In this document: piece by piece, positions 1 to 6,280 of the stretch | Layout: every line of letters begins with the position of its first letter | Position numbering within the stretch: position 1 is the stretch's first letter | Assembly: GCA_937927565.1 (NCBI GenBank) | Contig: CALBDV010000258.1 | Coordinates: 1 to 6,280, forward strand | Origin: an uncultured Holophagales bacterium | Lineage (GTDB): Bacteria > Acidobacteriota > Thermoanaerobaculia > UBA5066 | Length of the DNA: 6,280 nt | Direction of reading: 5' to 3' | Made by a program: the position numbers and the translations under genes | The notes under the pieces: model-generated | Told to the model about the DNA's origin: nothing | Seen by the model: the letters and a program-made list of their open reading frames with translations, nothing else | Database searches by the model: none

Positions 1-68
1 GCCGGGAATCCGCGGAAGCCGCGGCGGGAGCGCTTGGCGAGGCGGGAGTGGAGCCGGATCGGTCTCAC
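1..68 (-). CDS. Start of a probable downstream gene, highly basic N-terminus, 3'-partial
   Basis: A GTG at 68-66 opens a frame that runs off the left edge after 22 codons, reading MRPIRLHSRLAKRSRRGFRG then FP. It begins 9 bases after the TAG of the preceding gene, in the same frame and direction. Only a minimal AGG (79-77) stands 8 bases upstream. The N-terminus holds eight arginines or lysines and no hydrophobic core, so it is not a signal peptide; it could be a nucleic-acid-binding or ribosome-associated tail. The basic RGFRGFP segment vaguely recalls small conserved hypothetical proteins with RGYP-type N-termini, but too little is visible to name a family. The codon choice matches the neighbours. 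It could also be non-coding sequence after the operon. Confidence 0.4.
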   Translation of the reverse strand, partial: MRPIRLHSRLAKRSRRGFRGFP

Positions 69-77
69 GCGCGGAGC

Positions 78-1793
78 CTATCGTGCCGGGAGCGCGAGAC
101 AGAGCCCCACCCGGTGGCCGCGCCCGCGACCCCGGGCGAGAAAGCCTCCGGGGGTCCGCTGGAACGTGTCGGGAGGCGAGGGAAGCGCATCCCACCCGAG
201 AGACGGCGCGAGCGCGCGGTGCAGGTCGTCGTAGAGGAGTTCGACCGATCGCCCGTCCGTCGTCACGCGCGTCTTGCGCACGCCCGAACTCACGAGGGCG
301 CGCAGCTCGACGACCGGCCCGCCGAAGGCGGAACGGAGAGCGGCCGCCGGGAGAAGGCGTTCCCACGCGGCGTCGTCGGCGGCGCCGTGGCGCGGACAGG
401 GAGGAGCCTCGCGCGATCCGCGTCCCCAGACCTCGTACGACGAGAGCGGCGTCCCGCCACAGTGCCCGGTGAACTGAGATGGGCCGGGCCGTTCAGAGAT
501 GGACAGGACGCGGCTCCAGGCGGCCTCGTCCAGGAGGGGCGGCAAAGGTGCGCTCCTGGCGGACGAGGGAATCTCGACCTGTCTTGGCGTCACCCAGGTG
601 ACGAGAGGCCCGCGCCCCGCGAAGACGGCGCAGTGGGAGGAGTCGCAGAGGTGGTCGCGGCCGTGGCGCGTCCCGGCGCGAAGGAAGCGAAGCGCCGCCG
701 CTCCGAGCTCTTCGCGGAGCCCGGGGGAACCGTCGCGCAACTCTCCGCGCAGGATGCCGTCGACCCACGCGCGGGGCGTCGTGGTGAGGACGATGCCCAG
801 AGAGTCGGCTCTCCCTGAGACCTCGAGTGTCCCTTCGACGAACCGGAGGAGACCGTACGGCTCGACGGCGAGACGGAGGAGGCCCGGGCCGATCCCGAGA
901 CCGGGCTCGGTGGCGGCGGTCGCACCGGGACCCAGCCACGCGTCGTCGCGACGGGGACGGCGGATCCGGACGGGGCCGTCGCCGGCGTTCGACATGGTCA
1001 CGTCGGCGAGACGGAGCGTCTCGAGGAGCCGGACGCGGACCAGGTCCGGAAGGGGGCGGCCGCTCGAGGTTTCGTGGCGGGTGGCGGTCGTCCCGGTGAG
1101 CGTCCCTTCCGCCAGCTCCTCGCCGAGAGCCGCGGCCGCCATCGAGCCGGTGCCGTCGGGCAGGAGCGCGAGGACGAGGCTCTCGCCGCCGGCCGAGGCC
1201 GCGAGCGCCCAGCCCGAGGTCGCGAGCGGTCGGCCGTCGAGCGCCGGGACCGTGCCCGTCTTCACGAGATGGCCGCGTTGCGCGAGGGCGGCGCCCGTCC
1301 CGTCGAGGGCGGCGGCGCGCATTCCGTCGACGAGGGCGAGGCGGAGCGCGTCGCGCGACGCCCAGGGGCGCGTCAGGAGATCGCGGTAGGCGCGCAGGAG
1401 AACTGCGGGGGAGACGCGTGGGAGAGCGTCGAGCGGCCCGAGGCCGATCGTGGCTTCCGGAGAGAGAGGGCGGGAGAGCTCGAACCCGGCGCGAGAGAGT
1501 GCGCGCGCGCGGACCACCTCGGGCGTGGCGCGCGCGAGGGCGAGGAAGTAGGCATTGCACGACTGAGCAAAAGCGCGCGACAGGTCGACGCGCCCGTGCC
1601 CCGACGGTCTCCAGCAGCCGGACCGGGCCGTGCAGTCGAGGCGGGGCGCTTCTTCGTGCGGATGGGCCTCGGCCCAGGCCGCGACGACCCATGGCTTCTG
1701 GAGGGAACCGACGGGACGGGGCGCCGCCGCCTCCGCCCCGGGGGAGACCGTATCTCCCACGAGGCGGAAGACGAGGAGCGCGGCGAGGATCAC
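78..1793 (-). CDS. DUF2300/YfaQ-like protein: PBP-like transpeptidase half plus SpoIID/LytB-like half
   Basis: 571 residues, GTG start overlapping the previous stop (GTGA), no good ribosome site, so probably coupled. N-terminal half (about 28-230): penicillin-binding-protein landmarks in order, S30-L-Q-K33 (SxxK nucleophile), S78-C-N80 (SxN) and K178-T-G-T181 (KTG), with spacing shorter than in classical PBPs. C-terminal half (about 335-571): SpoIID/LytB landmarks, namely GILRGE with E351 at the catalytic Glu position, conserved-type R369, C383-DSS-H387-C388 (zinc-ligand-like in SpoIID), HCGG at 444-447, EVWG at 454-457 and GRGRGHRVGL at 555-564. From memory E. coli YfaQ (DUF2300) has the same order, with GSLWK and SCG at the matching places. 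Eight cysteines suggest a disulfide-bonded exported protein. The first 29 residues are hydrophobic but a poor signal peptide, with R10 inside the core. The chain stops seven residues after the last SpoIID motif, earlier than usual. Peptidoglycan is the likely substrate; activity is unproven. Confidence 0.87.
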   Translation of the reverse strand: MILAALLVFRLVGDTVSPGAEAAAPRPVGSLQKPWVVAAWAEAHPHEEAPRLDCTARSGCWRPSGHGRVDLSRAFAQSCNAYFLALARATPEVVRARALSRAGFELSRPLSPEATIGLGPLDALPRVSPAVLLRAYRDLLTRPWASRDALRLALVDGMRAAALDGTGAALAQRGHLVKTGTVPALDGRPLATSGWALAASAGGESLVLALLPDGTGSMAAAALGEELAEGTLTGTTATRHETSSGRPLPDLVRVRLLETLRLADVTMSNAGDGPVRIRRPRRDDAWLGPGATAATEPGLGIGPGLLRLAVEPYGLLRFVEGTLEVSGRADSLGIVLTTTPRAWVDGILRGELRDGSPGLREELGAAALRFLRAGTRHGRDHLCDSSHCAVFAGRGPLVTWVTPRQVEIPSSARSAPLPPLLDEAAWSRVLSISERPGPSQFTGHCGGTPLSSYEVWGRGSREAPPCPRHGAADDAAWERLLPAAALRSAFGGPVVELRALVSSGVRKTRVTTDGRSVELLYDDLHRALAPSLGWDALPSPPDTFQRTPGGFLARGRGRGHRVGLCLALPAR

Positions 1794-3307
1794 CTCGAGA
1801 CGAAGACGACCCGTTCCCGGAAGCGGTTCCCCTCCTGGCGCCTCTCGACGGCGACCGACGTCGTCTTCGGCGCCCAGCCGAGGAGACCGAGGATCCGGTC
1901 GGAGAAGGGGCGGACGCGCCCCTCGAAGGAGGCGCCCTCCGCGTCGCGCCACGGGCCCTTCTCGGCGCGGACAGCGTCGAGGTCGAGACGGCTCCAGCGG
2001 ACGAGGCCGGACTCCGGTGCCGGGGCCGGGACGCCACTGAGATGGCTCTCGCTCGCGGCCAGCCAGAGCCAGTCGCCCCGCCGCGTCCAGGCGAGGCCCG
2101 GCAGCGCCGGGCCGACGTCGAGCCGGGACGATGCCGGGATCGCCGCGCCCGCGCGGCGCGTCAGCGTCGACCTCGCGAGGTCGACGAGTTCGGCCTCCTT
2201 CGCAGGAGGCACCTTCAGCAGGAGCCGGCGGGAGCCGTCGGCTCCCGCTTCCCAGCCCCACCCTTCGACCGGAAGGCCGTCGAGGAACGCCGCCCAGCGC
2301 GGCAGCTCCGCGGCGTCGCCCTCACCGGAGGCGGGAACGGGCTTCGTGAGGTCGACGAGGTAGCGCTCTCCCTGCGCGGCGTTGGGATCGGGGAGCGGTT
2401 TCAGGGCGAGGCCCGGGCGAGGGGCCGGGCTCGGCACCGGCTCGAGGAGGCCGCGACGCAGGGCCGGAGGAAAGCGGCGGCCGGAGTTCTCCCAGCCGGC
2501 GGCGGCGACGCGCCGGCCGTCGAGGCTCCATCGGGCCGCGGAGGGACCGGCAGCCGCCTCTCCCTCACGCACCTCGACGAGGTGGCCGTTCTCCTCGCGC
2601 AGGGCGCAGAGGAGGACTCCGCTCTCGGTCCCTTCCAGCCCTTCGGCGAAGAGGAACTCCCGGCGGAAGTAGCGGTCGGCACGGAGCGCGGTGAGGTCCA
2701 GACGCGCCGAGAGGAGGCCGGGGAGGAACGCGGCGTAGCCCTGCTTCGCCGCCGCCCGGTCGAGGGCGAGGAGGAGCGCCCGCTCGCTCGTGGCGAGGAG
2801 GAGCGTGCCGTCGACGCGCGCCCAGGCGAGGCCGATGCGGCGGTCGAGCGTTCGCTCGTCGCCCCCTCCGCGCGAGACGACGGCATAGGAAACGCCGCCG
2901 CGCGAGCGCGCCTCGCCTGCCGGGAGCGTGACGGGAAGCTGCGCCAGCGGCGTGCGGATGGCGAGGACGGCCTCGAGATTGCCCGCCGACAGGAGGGCGA
3001 GGCCGAGGGCCGAGGGCTTCATCGCCGCGATCTCGGTCCAGGACAGGGGAAGGTCCGCGGCGAAGAGGGCCCACTGCTCGTCGAGCTTGGCGCCGACGCG
3101 CGTCTGGCGGAGTCCCTTCATGACCGGGTCTTCCGCACCGGTCTTACCGGAGAGCGCGGCCCGCAGCCCGCCCGCGAGGACCCTGTCGAGGGCGGCCGGG
3201 TCGCTTGCGAAGAGGACGACGGGGGCTTCGGGGAGCGGCAGAAGGGGCTCGGCGGCGGTCGCCGCGGTCGTCGTGCCGAGCACCAGGAGCAGGGCGAGCG
3301 TCTTCAC
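1790..3307 (-). CDS. Secreted 505-residue protein, possibly DUF2138/DUF3352-like
   Basis: The chosen start is GTG at 3307: it has a GGAGG site 7 bases upstream, overlaps the previous stop as GTGA, and begins a textbook signal peptide (MKTLALLLVLGTTTAATA, cleavage near residue 18 or 19). The mature chain of about 487 residues alternates predicted beta strands and helices and has a single cysteine. Around residues 165-182 there is a strand-helix element of the type LLLATSERALLLAL, and the chain ends in a charged strand-rich segment (residues 453-505). Proteins of DUF3352 and of DUF2138 (E. coli YfaA) contain similar 'value is displayed, then S/D-x-x-LL' elements. The gene is followed directly by a YfaQ-like gene, as expected for a yfa-type cluster. 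That link rests on general pattern and context, not an alignment; the function is unknown. It most likely acts in the periplasm or outside the cell. Confidence 0.9.
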   Translation of the reverse strand: MKTLALLLVLGTTTAATAAEPLLPLPEAPVVLFASDPAALDRVLAGGLRAALSGKTGAEDPVMKGLRQTRVGAKLDEQWALFAADLPLSWTEIAAMKPSALGLALLSAGNLEAVLAIRTPLAQLPVTLPAGEARSRGGVSYAVVSRGGGDERTLDRRIGLAWARVDGTLLLATSERALLLALDRAAAKQGYAAFLPGLLSARLDLTALRADRYFRREFLFAEGLEGTESGVLLCALREENGHLVEVREGEAAAGPSAARWSLDGRRVAAAGWENSGRRFPPALRRGLLEPVPSPAPRPGLALKPLPDPNAAQGERYLVDLTKPVPASGEGDAAELPRWAAFLDGLPVEGWGWEAGADGSRRLLLKVPPAKEAELVDLARSTLTRRAGAAIPASSRLDVGPALPGLAWTRRGDWLWLAASESHLSGVPAPAPESGLVRWSRLDLDAVRAEKGPWRDAEGASFEGRVRPFSDRILGLLGWAPKTTSVAVERRQEGNRFRERVVFVSR

Positions 3308-6280
3308 GGAACGTCCTCCGCGTTGAGGACCCGGGCGTAGAGCTCCCAGGTCAGGTCCTTTGGGAGAAGGCGCGTCAACACGACGCCGCTGCCGAGGAGG
3401 GTCTCGGGGCGCGGGGCCACCTGACGGCGGAGCGCGGCGAGCTCGATGCGCAGCGCAGGAACGGAAGCAGCGCGCCGGTCCTCGAGCGCCGAGAGCGCCC
3501 GGTCGGCGAGGTTCTCGTCGCGCGAGGCCGTGCCGATGCGGGCCAGGTCGCCGAGGAGCCCCTCGGCTTCGGCGGAGGGGAATCGCCGCTGCCGAAGCTC
3601 GTCGGGGTCGAACCAGGTCGAGCGGAGGGCGGCGCGGGCCGCAGCCGGGGAGCGGCCGAGTTCCGCGCGCGCGACGCGCCATCGGGTGACGCTGTCTTCC
3701 GTGCCGCCGAAGGCGAGCGCGGCCGGCGCGACGAAACGCTCGGGTGCGGGCGAGAGGCTCCGATAGACGACGCGGGCCGCGTGGCGGTCGTACGGGTGGA
3801 GGGCGAGGTGCTTGGCGAGTTCGCCGCCCCAGGTCGCGAAGTCCGATCCCTTCCTCTGCCAGAAGGGGCGCGCGGTGGTCCACCAGGCCGGCGCGCCGGC
3901 GACGGAGTCGCCTCCGAGGTGCCTCCAGGCGTCGAATGCGGAGAGCTCCTGGTCCTGCGTGAGAGCCATGCGCGCGCGGGCCGCGACCCACTCGCCGCGG
4001 GCGCCGTCGACGTCCTTCAAGGCGACGAGGAGCGTGGCGCGTTGCCGCGCCTCGGCAAAGGTGACCGGCTCGGGAATCCTCGCGAACCACTTCAGGCCGG
4101 CGGCACGCTCCTTCCGCGCGAGGACGGCGACGATCGCGGCGATCTGGTCGCGGCCATACCACTCGCCACGCGCCCAGCTTCTCTCCAGCTCGGCGAGGAG
4201 CAGCGGGCGCTCGGCGGGAGACTTCAGCTCGAACGCCAGCTCCCAGACGTCCGCCGGCGCCGCGGCGGCGGCAATCCTGTTGTCGACACGTGGAAGGAGA
4301 AGAGCCGTGGCCCTCGCGAGGAGGTCGGGGCGCTTCGCGTCGCGGACGATCCGGAAGGCGCGCAGGACGGGCGATCCGCCCTCGCGGGGCGCCTCCGGGG
4401 TCTCCGTGCCATCGAACGACGAGGAGAGGTCGGGCTCGGCGAGGGTGAGGGGGGAGACGAGGCCGCCCGGCAGCTCGACGATCCTGTCGAGTCGCGCAAG
4501 CGCCGCCGCGTCGTCGCCCCGGGCGACGTCGGCGCGGAGATAGAGGAGGTCCAGCTCCGGGCCGAGGTCTCCGGCGCGCCGGGCGACGTCGGCCAGGCGG
4601 GTGGTGTCGGGGAGGGCCCGTGCCGCCGCGAGGCCTTCGGCCCGCAGAGGCGCGTCGAGGCGGGCTAGGACGGGCGCGGCATGCCGGAGGAAACCGGGGA
4701 GCTTCGATGCAGCCGCGAGGGGGAAGGCCCCTGCGTCGTGGGCCCACACCTCGCGGAGATAGAAGTCGAGCCGATCGGCCGGGAGATTCTCGATGCGGCT
4801 TCCCCAGCGGGCGCCGAGGGCGCCCCGGTATTCGGCTTCGTCGGTGGGCTTCAGCGCCGCGACGGCCGCCGGTCCCTCGCGGTCGGAGAGGAACGCGAGG
4901 AGACCGGCTGCGACCGGCTGCGCCGGGTCGAAGTGAGAAACCGGTGGAGCGAGCCCGAGTGGCTCGGCGCTGCGCTCCCAGGCCCTGAAAAGGGACTCTG
5001 AGGACCTCGCCTGTCGCGTACGGATCTCCGCGCGGAGGAGGGCGTTCGCCTTCTCCCTTCCACCCTCGCTGCTGGCAGCGACGAGGAGGCGGAGGCGGCG
5101 GGCGAGCCGGTCGGCCTGCGAGAGGTCGCTGAACCAGGCTTCGTCGAGGGCCAGGGCGAGCGGGAGATCGCCGAGCGCCTCGGCGGAGCGCCCGGCGGCG
5201 AGGGCGCGTGCGGACTCGCCGCCGCGAGTGGCGGCTTCGAGCGGGACACCCGGCGTGTCGGCAGAGCGCTCGCGGAGGCGTGAGAGCGATTCGAGGACGA
5301 ACCAGGGTGCGGACGGGCGAAGGCCCCAGAGGCGGGCCGGCGCGCGGCCCGCGTCGACTCCCGACCCGGTGACGAGGTCGTCGCCGCGGTCGCCCGGGAG
5401 CGATGAGAGCTCGGCCCAGGAGAACCGCGGATCGGAACCCAGGACCTCACCGACGGTTCGCGGGCCACGGAGGCGGACGACGTCGGGGCTGGCGGAGGCC
5501 CCGGAGGCGTCCGTGACGAGCGCCTCGAGGGCGTCGGCGACGCGGTCGACGGCGGCGTGGCGCGCGAGGCGCTGCGGGTTCTCGGGAACGCCGGGTGGCA
5601 GTGCGGGCGCGCCGCGCAGGAAGTACGCGCGGCGCGTGGCGGTCGAGAGGAGCGGGACGAGAGGCTTCACGCTCCACGAGGAGTCGGAGGCGGCGAGGAA
5701 CCGCTTCCACGCGCCGGTCGTCCGGAACCAGCCGTCGACGGCCGACTTCCACTCGGCGTTCTCGGGGCGGGCGGCGAGGCGCGCGAAGGGCTCGACGGGG
5801 AACCACGAGGCGTACGGCACGGCCTTCGTCACGGGCGCGGGGCCGAGCAGCTTCGCGTTCAGGTCGGCCACCAGCGGCGCGAGCGCGGGGCGCAATGCGG
5901 CGTCGTCTTCGCGCTCGACCAGGAACCTCACCCAGTCGGCGTGGAAATCGGAGCGGACGAGGCGGAGGCGGTTCGAGCCGTCCTTCGCGATTGCCCACTC
6001 GACGGGGCGCAGGCCGGCGACGAACGCTTCGGGCGGTTCGCTTCCCCAGAACGCCTTCGCCGGCGGAACGGCCGACAGCAGCTTCCTGGAGAGCGCCTCG
6101 TCGAAGCGCGTGAGACCCGCCGATTCGGCGTAGGGGTGCAGCCGCGCCACGGCGGCATCGTCGACGCTCCCGCCGGGACGGAAGATTCGCCCGAGGAGGT
6201 CCTTCTCGAGCGCTTCCCGCTGCTCGGGGAGCGCGATGCGCGAGAAGGCCCACCCGGTCTCCTGGAGGAACTCCTCGTCG
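3304..6280 (-). CDS. Large cysteine-free helical-repeat (TPR-like) protein, 5'-partial
   Basis: The reading frame is open from the right edge of the window to a TGA at 3306-3304, giving 991 visible residues; the true start lies outside. A GTG at 6150 could serve as a start, but 43 further in-frame codons lie upstream without a stop and have the same composition, so it is probably an internal valine. I do not recognise a named family. The chain is rich in Ala, Leu, Arg and Trp, and I found no cysteine in it. Much of it reads as amphipathic helices; visible residues about 569-603 and 741-790 look like degenerate TPR-type helix pairs. No catalytic motif or membrane segment is visible. Its stop overlaps the start of the secreted protein gene at 3307, so the two are co-translated. 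A scaffold or partner protein of an envelope complex is plausible but inferred. Export cannot be judged without the N-terminus. Confidence 0.88.
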   Translation of the reverse strand, partial: DEEFLQETGWAFSRIALPEQREALEKDLLGRIFRPGGSVDDAAVARLHPYAESAGLTRFDEALSRKLLSAVPPAKAFWGSEPPEAFVAGLRPVEWAIAKDGSNRLRLVRSDFHADWVRFLVEREDDAALRPALAPLVADLNAKLLGPAPVTKAVPYASWFPVEPFARLAARPENAEWKSAVDGWFRTTGAWKRFLAASDSSWSVKPLVPLLSTATRRAYFLRGAPALPPGVPENPQRLARHAAVDRVADALEALVTDASGASASPDVVRLRGPRTVGEVLGSDPRFSWAELSSLPGDRGDDLVTGSGVDAGRAPARLWGLRPSAPWFVLESLSRLRERSADTPGVPLEAATRGGESARALAAGRSAEALGDLPLALALDEAWFSDLSQADRLARRLRLLVAASSEGGREKANALLRAEIRTRQARSSESLFRAWERSAEPLGLAPPVSHFDPAQPVAAGLLAFLSDREGPAAVAALKPTDEAEYRGALGARWGSRIENLPADRLDFYLREVWAHDAGAFPLAAASKLPGFLRHAAPVLARLDAPLRAEGLAAARALPDTTRLADVARRAGDLGPELDLLYLRADVARGDDAAALARLDRIVELPGGLVSPLTLAEPDLSSSFDGTETPEAPREGGSPVLRAFRIVRDAKRPDLLARATALLLPRVDNRIAAAAAPADVWELAFELKSPAERPLLLAELERSWARGEWYGRDQIAAIVAVLARKERAAGLKWFARIPEPVTFAEARQRATLLVALKDVDGARGEWVAARARMALTQDQELSAFDAWRHLGGDSVAGAPAWWTTARPFWQRKGSDFATWGGELAKHLALHPYDRHAARVVYRSLSPAPERFVAPAALAFGGTEDSVTRWRVARAELGRSPAAARAALRSTWFDPDELRQRRFPSAEAEGLLGDLARIGTASRDENLADRALSALEDRRAASVPALRIELAALRRQVAPRPETLLGSGVVLTRLLPKDLTWELYARVLNAEDVP
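3315..3319 (-). promoter_or_regulatory. Shine-Dalgarno GGAGG for the gene starting at 3307
   Basis: On the minus strand GGAGG ends 7 bases before the GTG at 3307-3305. It lies inside the last codons of the upstream gene. It is the best ribosome binding site in the window and fixes the start of the 505-residue protein, which in the same frame could otherwise be extended to position 4747. Confidence 0.75.

Noticed and set aside
10..24. Hairpin of two CCGCGG copies around a 3-base loop, considered as a terminator
   Set aside because: The stem is 6 bp with no T-run on the minus strand, and it lies inside the probable fourth gene. CCGCGG is common by chance in such GC-rich DNA.
69..77. Intergenic gap as a promoter for the fourth gene
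   Set aside because: Nine bases are too short for a separate promoter, and no -10/-35-like sequence is visible just upstream within the YfaQ-like gene.
1794..2261. Upstream in-frame extension of the YfaQ-like protein to position 2261
   Set aside because: The added residues are Arg/Pro/Gly-rich and overlap the well-supported end of the secreted protein gene. The GTGA overlap favours 1793.
1074..2363. 429-codon plus-strand open frame
   Set aside because: It crosses a real gene junction on the other strand and encodes an Arg/Gly-rich chain without domains; a composition artefact.
1418..3340. 640-codon plus-strand open frame
   Set aside because: It lies antisense to the secreted protein and YfaQ-like genes. 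Its product is a low-complexity Arg/Gly/Glu/Ala mix with no motif, as expected for a shadow frame in very GC-rich DNA.
3205..4668. 487-codon plus-strand open frame
   Set aside because: Antisense to the large helical protein gene, Arg/Gly/Glu-rich and featureless. The minus-strand frame has balanced protein-like composition.
3308..4747. Upstream in-frame extension of the 505-residue protein to position 4747
   Set aside because: The extension reads as Arg/Pro-rich shadow of the large upstream gene. A signal peptide and GGAGG fix the start at 3307.

Overview
The window is very GC-rich and coding almost from end to end. All the real genes read on the minus strand. G/C-ending codons dominate, GTG starts are used throughout, and the genes are packed with 4-base overlaps. 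This suits a high-GC Gram-negative bacterium such as an Acidobacteriota or Myxococcota member. That placement is inferred from composition and style, because no marker gene is present.

Layout in transcription order (right to left): (A) 6280-3304, the 3' part of a large protein of at least 991 residues. It has no cysteine, is rich in Ala/Leu/Arg/Trp and looks like a helical repeat protein; its start lies outside the window. (B) 3307-1790, a 505-residue secreted protein with a clear signal peptide, possibly a distant relative of DUF2138 (E. coli YfaA) or DUF3352. (C) 1793-78, a 571-residue protein. It joins a penicillin-binding-protein-like half (SxxK, SxN and KTGT all present) to a SpoIID/LytB-like half, the architecture I associate with the DUF2300/YfaQ family. 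(D) 68-1, the first 22 codons of a probable fourth gene that runs off the window.

The A/B and B/C junctions both have the form GTGA, where the start of one gene overlaps the stop of the previous one. A to C are therefore almost certainly one translationally coupled operon. D follows C by only 9 bases. I see no promoter, terminator, RNA gene, CRISPR array or mobile element.

B and C are probably exported, and C carries sequence hallmarks of two peptidoglycan-active folds. The best reading is an envelope system related to the enterobacterial yfa cluster, where DUF2138 and DUF2300 genes accompany a bacterial alpha-2-macroglobulin gene. The most interesting element is C: an apparently intact acyl-serine transpeptidase triad in the same chain as a SpoIID-like glycan-cleaving fold, with an eroded and shortened C-terminus.
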